NCBI GenBank assembly: GCA_027080315.1
Contig: JALWSI010000095.1
Coordinates: 1 to 24,308 of the forward strand
Length of the DNA: 24,308 bases
Origin: a bacterium
GTDB taxonomy: Bacteria; Thermosulfidibacterota; Thermosulfidibacteria; Thermosulfidibacterales; JALWSI01
Direction of reading: 5' to 3'
Part shown: one piece after another, positions 6,890 through 12,721 of the stretch
Layout: every line of letters starts with the position of its first letter
How positions within the stretch are numbered: the stretch's first letter is position 1
Position numbers and translations under genes: made by a program
Notes under the pieces: generated by a model
Databases searched by the model: none
The model's input: the letters and a program-made list of their open reading frames with translations, nothing else
What the model was told of the DNA's origin: nothing

Positions 6890-7323
6890 TACCTGTTCTC
6901 GGTCTTCTCGCTTTCGCAGACCTCTTTTATCTCGTCGTTCACCAGCTTGCCGTCTTTCCAGGTGCGGGTGCGCACCTTGCGGCAGTGGGTCTGTTCGTTG
7001 GGAGGACCCACTGGTTCTGCCTGAACAACGGTGTGACCGTTATCGGCCCTGTAGGTGACTGGCTGGTTCTGGGCCGCCGCCTCTCTGGCTGCCCTTGTGT
7101 TTATCTCCGTTAGGGTTCCCCCAAGCAGAGCTCCTATGGCGGCTCCTATGGCGGCTCCTCTCCAGGGATTACTCTTGTCTATCAAGGCTCCAACTCCTGC
7201 TCCTCCAGCGGCTCCTATTCCCGCACCCTGATAGGTGCGCTGGCTGGTGGCGCAGGATGTGGCAAGAAGCCCACAAAATAGCAGGGCCACCACCACAGCC
7301 AAAGGTCTTTGGGTTCTTCTCAT
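6886..7323 (-). CDS. Glycine-zipper probable lipoprotein
   Basis: A 145-residue envelope protein. The signal peptide ends at LLATSC, a plausible but imperfect lipobox (Ala at -3), with Cys24 as the lipidated residue. Residues about 33-72 are a glycine-zipper segment (GAGIGAAGGAGVGALI, then GAAIGAAIGALLGGTL), as in the Rickettsia 17-kDa antigen/YMGG group of outer-membrane proteins. The C-terminal part is hydrophilic, with two cysteines (THCRKV and KEVCESE) that could form a disulphide. The precise role is unknown; such proteins are linked to envelope integrity. The ATG at 7323 has GGAGG eight bases upstream and a good sigma70 promoter. It is the first gene of the operon with hemH and hemY, an unusual partner for haem genes. 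Confidence 0.82.
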   Translation of the reverse strand: MRRTQRPLAVVVALLFCGLLATSCATSQRTYQGAGIGAAGGAGVGALIDKSNPWRGAAIGAAIGALLGGTLTEINTRAAREAAAQNQPVTYRADNGHTVVQAEPVGPPNEQTHCRKVRTRTWKDGKLVNDEIKEVCESEKTENRY

Positions 7324-7358
7324 CCTCTCTCCCTCCTCTAAATACGCTTTGTGGTTTT

Positions 7359-7386
7359 AGTATATTCCCACACCACAAATTTTCAA
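7359..7386 (-). promoter_or_regulatory. Sigma70-type promoter for the lipoprotein-hemH-hemY operon
   Basis: On the minus strand TTGAAA (complement of 7381-7386) is followed after 16 bases by TATACT (complement of 7359-7364). Both boxes match 5 of 6. Predicted transcription start is near 7352, about 29 bases before the lipoprotein ATG. Confidence 0.6.
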
Positions 7387-7395
7387 TTGGGTTCG

Positions 7396-7424
7396 TTGAA
7401 AAGGCAAGAGGCGGTTGTTACATT
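7396..7424 (+). promoter_or_regulatory. Sigma70-type promoter for the diguanylate cyclase operon
   Basis: TTGAAA at 7396-7401, a 17-base spacer, then TACATT at 7419-7424 (5 of 6 and 4 of 6 matches). Transcription would start near 7431, just before the GGAGGA ribosome site at 7441-7446. It lies back-to-back with the promoter of the haem operon, with the two -35 boxes nine bases apart. Confidence 0.45.
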
Positions 7425-7454
7425 GTAAGTAGCATTGAAAGGAGGACACCTTGG

Positions 7455-8540
7455 TTGACGAAAGAGAGAGAAGAGATAATAGCCCATGCAGAATCAGGAG
7501 AGTTAACCAGAAAAGAGGCAATAATAATCTCCGAGGCAGCCAGACTCTCGCTTAAACACCTCGTCTCTGAGGGTATTCCTCCTATTCCTCGGTTCTTCTC
7601 ACCTTGGTTTTATGCCTACCTTGATCTCATTCTTGAGGGTAAAGAATCCCCTTCGGCAGAAGAGGCGGCCCAACGCTACCAAGGGATAGTGAAAGAGGGC
7701 ATGCCTCGTCCTCTCTCTGAGGAAGAGATGATGAACATCTTCTCTATACGGGAAGAGACCAAGGAGGCTGTGAAAGAGGCTGGCAAAAAGATAGTTAAGG
7801 CCATAGAGATCATGGAGGTTCACGACGATGCCCTCAGGCAGCACGAGGAGAGCATCTCTTCAACCAAGACCATAAACTCTTTGATGGAGCTGATTGATGC
7901 TTTGCGCAAAGAGATTCAGGATCTTAGAGAGCTTAACCAGTCCACCCAGCAAGAGCTGAGGAAGTCAGCAGAGACTATTAGCGCCATAGAGGATCGCCTT
8001 AAGAAGAAGGAGACAGAGGCTCAATACGATCCACTCACTGTGGTGGCTAATAGAAGGCTCTTTGACAAAAAATTGAGAGAGCTCATGGTGTTGAGAGAGT
8101 CAAAAAACATACCCTGCTCTCTCATCATGCTGGATGTGGATGACTTCAAGAGGATAAACGACCTCTACGGGCACAGGGCAGGAGACGAGGTTCTGCGATC
8201 TATAGCCTTGGCTTTGGAGAAGGAGCTTAGAACCGAGGACATGGTGGCCCGATATGGAGGTGAGGAGTTTGTGGTGCTGCTCCCTGACAACGATCTGAAA
8301 GACGCCAGCTCTGTGGCTGAGAGGCTGAGAGAGAGGATAGAGAAGCTCTCTATACCTTTTGATCCCTCTTCAAACATATCGGTGACAGTGAGCTTGGGGG
8401 TTGCTGAGGTGCATAAGGGAGACACACCTGAGGAGGTGGTGGCCAGGGCAGACAAGGCCATGTACTTAGCAAAAAAAGAAGGTAAAAACTGTGTCAGAAG
8501 CGAGAGGGATCTCGCAAGAGCTGGCGATCTTGATCAATAA
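7455..8540 (+). CDS. Cytoplasmic diguanylate cyclase (GGDEF) with unrecognised N-terminal domain
   Basis: Makes the second messenger c-di-GMP from two GTP. The 361-residue protein has a C-terminal GGDEF domain (about 190-350). Landmarks are DPLTVVANRRLFD, LDVDDFKRINDLYGHRAGDEVL, the catalytic GGEEF at 268-272, and a product-inhibition I-site R259-T-E-D262 exactly five residues before it. Before this, residues about 100-190 are a charged, probably coiled-coil linker. Residues 1 to about 100 (EREEIIAHAESGELTRKEAI, IPRFFSPWFYAYL) match no domain I know. No signal peptide or membrane span is seen, so it is cytoplasmic. The chosen start is TTG at 7455, with GGAGGA eight bases upstream. The frame stays open further left but without a ribosome site and across the lipoprotein gene. 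It probably heads an operon with the next two genes (19-base and 3-base gaps). Confidence 0.93.
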   Translation: MTKEREEIIAHAESGELTRKEAIIISEAARLSLKHLVSEGIPPIPRFFSPWFYAYLDLILEGKESPSAEEAAQRYQGIVKEGMPRPLSEEEMMNIFSIREETKEAVKEAGKKIVKAIEIMEVHDDALRQHEESISSTKTINSLMELIDALRKEIQDLRELNQSTQQELRKSAETISAIEDRLKKKETEAQYDPLTVVANRRLFDKKLRELMVLRESKNIPCSLIMLDVDDFKRINDLYGHRAGDEVLRSIALALEKELRTEDMVARYGGEEFVVLLPDNDLKDASSVAERLRERIEKLSIPFDPSSNISVTVSLGVAEVHKGDTPEEVVARADKAMYLAKKEGKNCVRSERDLARAGDLDQ

Positions 8541-8559
8541 GGTTGAAGGAGGAGGGTCT

Positions 8560-9303
8560 TTGAGAACCAGAATAATAGGATGGGGGATTTTACTGCTTGT
8601 GGTTTTGGTCTGTGTTCAGCCTGTTGTGGCTTCTGATTACTTCAAGAAGGCCATGGACGCCTGGAAGACCGTGAACCCGGGAGGAGGCGAGGCGAGTCTG
8701 AGCGAGAAGGAGCTTGATGGTGGTCTTAAGGATGCCCTTAAGGTGGGGGCGGAGAGGGCTGTTAAGATGGCCTCTAAACCAGGAGGGTTTCTGAACAACC
8801 CGGAGATCCGCATTCCTCTTCCCGGTCAGCTTAATACAGTGGCCTCGGTTATGAGAAAGATGGGAATGGGGGCCAAGGTGGATCAGTTTGAGGCAAGCAT
8901 GAACCACGCGGCAGAGAAGGCCAGCGCCAAGGCCCTTCCCATATTTATGGATGCCATTAAGGGTATGACCTTTGAGGACGCCAAGAAGATCCTTAACGGT
9001 GGAGATAACGCCATTACGGAGTTTTTCAAAGAGAAGACCACGCCCCAGCTAACCGAGGCCTTCAAGCCCATAGTGCACCAGTCGGTGCAAGAGGTGGGTG
9101 TCACCAAGCAGTACCAGGATCTAACCGGTGGCCCTTTAGTTGGTAACTTTGTTAAGAATAGCAATTTTGATCTGGATAACTATGTGACCAGCAAGACCTT
9201 AGACGGATTGTTTCACCTGCTTGGAGAGCAGGAGAAGGAGATAAGGCACAATCCTGCAGCCCGTACCACAGAGCTCTTGAAGAAGGTGTTTGGGAGCAAG
9301 TGA
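8560..9303 (+). CDS. DUF4197 family periplasmic protein
   Basis: A 247-residue exported protein of unknown function. A signal peptide (MRTRIIGWG, hydrophobic core, cleavage around VVAS) is followed by the complete DUF4197 pattern: GLKDALKVGAERAV, GGFLNNPEIRIPLPG, FEASMNHAAEKAS, MTFEDAKKILNGGDNAITEFF, then FDLDNYVTSKTLDGLF and HNPAARTTELLKKVFG at the end. The start is TTG at 8560, seven bases after GGAGG; the longer reading from 8491 would put 23 extra residues before the signal peptide and overlap the cyclase gene. It lies between the cyclase gene and msrA with very short gaps, so the three are probably co-transcribed. No enzymatic motif is visible. Confidence 0.9.
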   Translation: MRTRIIGWGILLLVVLVCVQPVVASDYFKKAMDAWKTVNPGGGEASLSEKELDGGLKDALKVGAERAVKMASKPGGFLNNPEIRIPLPGQLNTVASVMRKMGMGAKVDQFEASMNHAAEKASAKALPIFMDAIKGMTFEDAKKILNGGDNAITEFFKEKTTPQLTEAFKPIVHQSVQEVGVTKQYQDLTGGPLVGNFVKNSNFDLDNYVTSKTLDGLFHLLGEQEKEIRHNPAARTTELLKKVFGSK

Positions 9304-9306
9304 GCC

Positions 9307-9804
9307 TTGTCTGAGAGAGAGCTCCAAAAAGCTACCTTTGCTGCAGGCTGTTTTTGGGGTGTAGAGGAGGCCTTCAGAAAGCTGAAAGGAGTGGTTTCTA
9401 CCAGGGTTGGATACACAGGGGGATGGACCCAGAACCCTACCTACCAGGAGGTCTGCACCGGAGAGACAGGCCACGCAGAGGCGGTTGAGATCACCTTTGA
9501 TCCGTTGGTGATAAGTTACGCTGAGCTTGTTGAGCACTTTTGGAACATTCATGATCCAACAAGCCTTAACCGTCAGGGATGGGATGTTGGTACCCAGTAT
9601 CGTTCTGCCATATTCGTCCACTCAGATGAGCAGAGGGATATTGCCGAGGCTTCCCGAAGAAGGCTTGAAGATTCTGGGGTGTACAAGGAGCCCATAGTTA
9701 CAGAGATCGTTGAAGCAAAGGAGTTCTGGCCTGCTGAAGAGTATCATCAAGGCTACTATGCCAAGAGAAGAAGAGGGGTGGTTAAGATCGTCCCGGCCGA
9801 GTAG
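9307..9804 (+). CDS. msrA: Peptide methionine-S-sulfoxide reductase
   Basis: Repairs oxidised methionine by reducing the S-sulfoxide form. The catalytic motif is GCFWG, with Cys15 as nucleophile. It is followed by [43 protein letters not shown] and EEYHQGYY, the complete MsrA domain. The 165-residue length corresponds to the core domain without a fused MsrB. Only one further cysteine is seen (Cys50, in the position of E. coli Cys86), and the usual C-terminal resolving cysteines are missing, so recycling probably uses Cys50 or an external thiol. There is no signal peptide, so it is cytoplasmic. The start is TTG three bases after the DUF4197 stop, with GGGAG ten bases upstream, implying coupling. 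Confidence 0.96.
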   Translation: MSERELQKATFAAGCFWGVEEAFRKLKGVVSTRVGYTGGWTQNPTYQEVCTGETGHAEAVEITFDPLVISYAELVEHFWNIHDPTSLNRQGWDVGTQYRSAIFVHSDEQRDIAEASRRRLEDSGVYKEPIVTEIVEAKEFWPAEEYHQGYYAKRRRGVVKIVPAE

Positions 9805-9813
9805 CCTTCTATC

Positions 9814-9843
9814 TTGACTAAAGGATTTGAAACAGGATACAAC
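9814..9843 (+). promoter_or_regulatory. Possible promoter for the octahaem cytochrome gene
   Basis: TTGACT at 9814-9819 is followed after 18 bases by TACAAC at 9838-9843 (5 of 6 and 4 of 6 matches). It sits in the 79-base gap after msrA and would give a leader of about 35 bases before the ATG at 9884. Read-through from the msrA operon is also possible because no terminator separates them. Confidence 0.4.
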
Positions 9844-9883
9844 CCATTGTCGCTGAAAAACTTTTAGGAAAGGAGGTAGTTTT

Positions 9884-11119
9884 ATGAGGAGGGTAGGAGT
9901 TTTTTTGCTGGCGTTGCTCTTCGTTGCAGCTGGGGTCTCAATTGCCCAGGCAAAGCCTTCCAGCTGTGAGGAGTGCCACAAGAAGGTGACTCCCGGAGCC
10001 GTGAAGGACTTCAACAGGGGTAAGATGTCAAAGTATCTCACCTGTAAGTCCTGCCACGGCAGCGCACATAACAGCGCTTCTGATGCTGCAAAGGCAGAGC
10101 TTCCAACCATTAGCACCTGTAAGAAGTGCCACAGCACACAGGTGAAGCAGTACATGAGCGGCAAGCACGCTTTGGGTCTGCTTCCCATCACCGCTTTCCC
10201 TGGCTTTGCCCACAAACAGCCAAAGGCATTTATTGCGGGACAGAAGGGCTGCAACGGGTGCCACAACCTTGGAATCACCGACGAGCATGTGAGGGACAAG
10301 ACAGAGTTCCGCAAGTACTACAAGTACGGAATGGATTGTCAAAACTGCCACACCCGCCATGCCTTTTCCAAGAAAGAGGCTCTTCAGCCCGAGGCATGCA
10401 ACAGCTGCCACACCGGGTTTGACCATGCCCAGTGGGAGTTCTGGTTCCACTCCAAGCATGGGGCTGCCTATGTGACAGATCGCAAAGCCCACAGAGGGCC
10501 CACCTGCCAGGATTGCCACATGCCCAACGGAAACCATAAGGTTATGACCGCCTGGGGATTCTTGGCTTTGAGATTGCCCGAGAGCGACAAGGAGTGGTTG
10601 GGCTACAGGGTGACAATCTTGAAGGCCCTTGGCGTGCTTGATGCCAATGGCAAGCCCACCAAGAGGCTTGAGCTTGTGAAGGCCGCAAACCTTGCCCGTC
10701 TGGACAAGAAGAGCTTTGATGAAGAGAGAGCCAGGATGCTGGCCAACTGTGAGAAGTGTCACTCTGCCACCTTTGCCAAAGAGAACCTTAAGAACGCAGA
10801 TCTCATGATAAAGGCGGCAGACAAGCTCTTTGCCGAGGCCATAGAAACTGTGGCTGGCCTATATCGTGATGGCATAATCAAGAAAAAGACCAATCAGGCC
10901 ACCTGGCCCTACCCCGACCTGCTCAACTTCTACGAGGTTGACACACACATTGAAGAGATCCTCTATGAGATGTTCATGGATCACCGTATGAAGACCTTCC
11001 AGGCCGCCTTCCACATCAATCCCGATTACACCACCTGGTACGGATACGCCAAGCTGAAGAAGGATCTGGTGGAGATCAAGGAGCTTGCAGCCCAGATGAG
11101 GAAAGAGGCTGGCAAGTAA
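9884..11119 (+). CDS. Octahaem c-type cytochrome, hydroxylamine oxidoreductase-like
   Basis: A 411-residue periplasmic electron-transfer or redox enzyme. Signal peptide residues 1-23 end at AQA. Eight CXXCH haem sites occur at 28-32, 54-58, 79-83, 123-127, 152-156, 172-176, 208-212 and 289-293, with many extra histidines as possible second ligands (H62, H95, H110, H135, H159, H181, H189, H192, H203, H218). The haem count, the long gap before the last haem and the helical C-terminus with HRMKTFQAAFH and PDYTTWYGYA (380-389) fit the HAO/octahaem family. Members oxidise hydroxylamine or hydrazine, or reduce nitrite/hydroxylamine. At 411 residues it is shorter than the Nitrosomonas enzyme (about 550). 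Whether it has the cross-linking tyrosine of true HAO cannot be judged without alignment, so direction and substrate remain open. AGGAGG lies seven bases before the ATG. No NapC/NrfH-type partner is adjacent. Confidence 0.85.
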   Translation: MRRVGVFLLALLFVAAGVSIAQAKPSSCEECHKKVTPGAVKDFNRGKMSKYLTCKSCHGSAHNSASDAAKAELPTISTCKKCHSTQVKQYMSGKHALGLLPITAFPGFAHKQPKAFIAGQKGCNGCHNLGITDEHVRDKTEFRKYYKYGMDCQNCHTRHAFSKKEALQPEACNSCHTGFDHAQWEFWFHSKHGAAYVTDRKAHRGPTCQDCHMPNGNHKVMTAWGFLALRLPESDKEWLGYRVTILKALGVLDANGKPTKRLELVKAANLARLDKKSFDEERARMLANCEKCHSATFAKENLKNADLMIKAADKLFAEAIETVAGLYRDGIIKKKTNQATWPYPDLLNFYEVDTHIEEILYEMFMDHRMKTFQAAFHINPDYTTWYGYAKLKKDLVEIKELAAQMRKEAGK

Positions 11120-11137
11120 GATTTGAGTTCTGAAGGT

Positions 11138-11168
11138 AGGGGCCTCCTTGCAAGGAGGCCCTTTTTTA
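11138..11168 (+). terminator. Intrinsic terminator after the octahaem cytochrome
   Basis: GGGCCTCCTTG (11140-11150) and CAAGGAGGCCC (11151-11161) form a perfect inverted repeat, followed by six T (11162-11167). It is a strong rightward terminator, so the radical SAM gene that starts 52 bases later probably needs read-through or its own promoter. Confidence 0.85.
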
Positions 11169-11219
11169 TGCTTGATTAAGCCTTCGCAGTTGAGGGTTGC
11201 TGAAGTGAGGAGGAGATGT

Positions 11220-12092
11220 ATGCGGTACGAAGAGCCTGTCTTTAGACCTCCAAGTGAGGCGAGATCTTTAATTTTACAGGCCACCATAGGATGCTCTCAC
11301 AATAAGTGCACCTTTTGCTCAATGTACAACACCAAGAGGTTCCGTGTGCGCCCGTGGGAGGAGCTTGGTCCAGAAATTGAGAAGATAGGAAGGGAGTATC
11401 CCTTCGTTAAGAGGGTCTTCATTGCTGATGGAGATCCTCTTGTGATTGAGACCCCGTATCTGCTCAAGATAGTGGAGACCCTTTACTCAAATATTCCATC
11501 ATTAGAGAGGGTTGCCATCTACGCCACGCCTCAGAATTTGCTGGATAAGACCGAAGAGGAACTGAAGGCTTTAAGGGAGAGGGGGCTAAAGCTCATCTAT
11601 CTTGGCATAGAGAGCGGAGATGATGAGGTGCTCAAAGAGACCAGAAAGGGTGTGGATTCCAAACAGATGGTGGAGGCGTGCAGAAAGGCGATAAATGCCG
11701 GTTTCACCCTTTCCACCATGGTGATACTGGGGCTTGGTGGAAGGGATAGATGGAGAGAGCACATAATAAACACAGCCAGGGTGGTGAATGCCATAGGACC
11801 CCATTACCTGGCTGCTCTAACCCTCATGGTCTTTCCCAGGACACCTCTTCACATCAAGGTGCAGAAAGGTGAGTTTAAGATGCCCACCATGCGCCAGATC
11901 ATGGAAGAGATGAGACTCTTGGTAGAACTGGTTGAGGTGCCCACCATATTTCGTTCAAACCATGTCTCCAACCTCTTGTCCATAGGGGGAACCCTTCCCA
12001 GAGACAGAGCCGTTGTGCTTCAGCAGATCCAAAGCGCCATTCAAACAACCCCTGAAGCTCCTCTGCCCATGGAGTACCAAGGGGCCTTTTGA
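11220..12092 (+). CDS. Radical SAM protein with CX4CX2C cluster motif
   Basis: A 290-residue radical S-adenosylmethionine enzyme of unknown substrate. The iron-sulfur motif is GCSHNKCTFCSMY, with CX4CX2C spacing instead of the usual CX3CX2C. The remainder is a standard radical SAM barrel (about 15-225): VFIADGDPLVIE, LKLIYLGIESGDDEVL and STMVILGLGG fit the SAM-binding and barrel-strand regions of the COG1032-type (Elp3/MiaB/NifB fold) proteins. No B12-binding domain, TRAM domain or second cluster motif is visible. The ATG at 11220 has GGAGG six bases upstream; longer readings from 11148 begin inside the terminator and are rejected. It sits between two multihaem cytochrome genes, which may be chance. 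There is no signal peptide, so it is cytoplasmic. Confidence 0.9.
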   Translation: MRYEEPVFRPPSEARSLILQATIGCSHNKCTFCSMYNTKRFRVRPWEELGPEIEKIGREYPFVKRVFIADGDPLVIETPYLLKIVETLYSNIPSLERVAIYATPQNLLDKTEEELKALRERGLKLIYLGIESGDDEVLKETRKGVDSKQMVEACRKAINAGFTLSTMVILGLGGRDRWREHIINTARVVNAIGPHYLAALTLMVFPRTPLHIKVQKGEFKMPTMRQIMEEMRLLVELVEVPTIFRSNHVSNLLSIGGTLPRDRAVVLQQIQSAIQTTPEAPLPMEYQGAF

Positions 12093-12198
12093 TCCGTTGT
12101 AGCACAAAATGTGGCTTGTATCCTGCGCTTATTGTGTCTATCTTGTGCACATCCCTTGATGTGAGGGGATGTTGAGATGGATATGGAGATAATCAGTG

Positions 12199-12227
12199 TT
12201 GACAAGGTTTGCCAATGGGCATAGATA
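12199..12227 (+). promoter_or_regulatory. Possible promoter for cytochrome c3 gene
   Basis: A perfect -35 box TTGACA at 12199-12204 is followed after 17 bases by TAGATA (12222-12227), a poor -10 box (3 of 6). Such an unbalanced promoter often depends on an activator. The palindrome at 12247-12258 lies just downstream. Confidence 0.35.
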
Positions 12228-12246
12228 GGGAGCACAAAGGTTGAAA

Positions 12247-12258
12247 GGGAATATTCCC
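12247..12258. promoter_or_regulatory. 12-bp palindrome, possible operator
   Basis: GGGAATATTCCC is a perfect 12-base palindrome located about 20 bases after the predicted -10 box and just before the cytochrome c3 ribosome site (12271-12278). A repressor bound here would block the promoter; as RNA it could form only a short hairpin. No known regulator is assigned. Confidence 0.35.
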
Positions 12259-12285
12259 CGAAACAGATGGAGGAGGTGAACCAAT

Positions 12286-12645
12286 ATGAGAAAGGGATTT
12301 TGGAAGGGTGCTCTGGTTGCGGTGATGTGTTTGGCCTTTGTGGGCGGTATCAGCACATTCGTCACTGCAGGTTCCAAGGGTGCGGCAACCTACACATTGG
12401 ACAAGTGCCAGAAGAGGAAGGCTCCTGTTGCCTTCAATCACGAGGCCCATCAGGGGCGTACCTCTTGCAAGACCTGCCATCACAAGATGGAGAAGGGTAA
12501 GGATGCAAGGGCATGCTTTGAGTGCCACAAGTGCAAGAAGGGAGCAGCTCCCTCGGCTGCATCTGCTTTCCACCACACTTGCAAGGGTTGCCACAAGAAA
12601 GAGCACAAGGGTCCCACCAAGTGTTCTGGTTGCCACAAGAAGTAG
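12286..12645 (+). CDS. Tetrahaem class III cytochrome c (c3 type)
   Basis: A small, very basic periplasmic electron carrier of 119 residues. Signal peptide 1-28 ends at VTA. Four CXXCH sites lie at 61-65, 77-81, 99-103 and 113-117. The order FNHEAH (52-55), then CKTCHH (61-66), matches cytochrome c3, where these extra histidines supply second axial ligands; H96/H97 and H107 are further candidates. In sulfate and metal reducers such proteins shuttle electrons from hydrogenases or formate dehydrogenases to membrane complexes. Many lysines suggest docking to acidic partners. The ATG follows AGGAGGTG by seven bases. It is monocistronic, judging by its own leader and terminator. With the octahaem cytochrome 1.2 kb upstream it may share a periplasmic electron pool, but this is inferred. 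Confidence 0.92.
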   Translation: MRKGFWKGALVAVMCLAFVGGISTFVTAGSKGAATYTLDKCQKRKAPVAFNHEAHQGRTSCKTCHHKMEKGKDARACFECHKCKKGAAPSAASAFHHTCKGCHKKEHKGPTKCSGCHKK

Positions 12646-12668
12646 TTTACAAGAGATAGTTCAAGATG

Positions 12669-12699
12669 AGGGCGCCTTTAAAGGCGCCCTTTATTTTTT
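12669..12699 (+). terminator. Intrinsic terminator after cytochrome c3
   Basis: GGGCGCCTTT (12670-12679) and AAAGGCGCCC (12680-12689) form a perfect inverted repeat followed by the T-rich run TTTATTTTTT (12690-12699). It ends the c3 transcript. The hairpin also faces the convergent histidine kinase operon, but on that strand no T-run follows, so any effect there is weaker. Confidence 0.85.
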
Positions 12700-12721
12700 C
12701 AATTTCCTTTGTTGCCTTAAC

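Noticed and set aside
7095-7454. Extension of the diguanylate cyclase reading frame 120 codons to the left
   Set aside because: It runs antisense through the lipoprotein gene, has no ribosome site, and contains low-quality Leu/Arg-rich sequence; the TTG at 7455 with GGAGGA fits better.
10028-10762. 244-codon open frame on the minus strand inside the octahaem cytochrome
   Set aside because: It is the mirror of a high-GC Cys/His-rich coding frame, with no ribosome site and no recognisable domain; the + strand frame has eight haem motifs.
12193-12636. 147-codon minus-strand frame over the cytochrome c3 gene
   Set aside because: Antisense shadow of a gene with four haem motifs and a signal peptide; no start signal.
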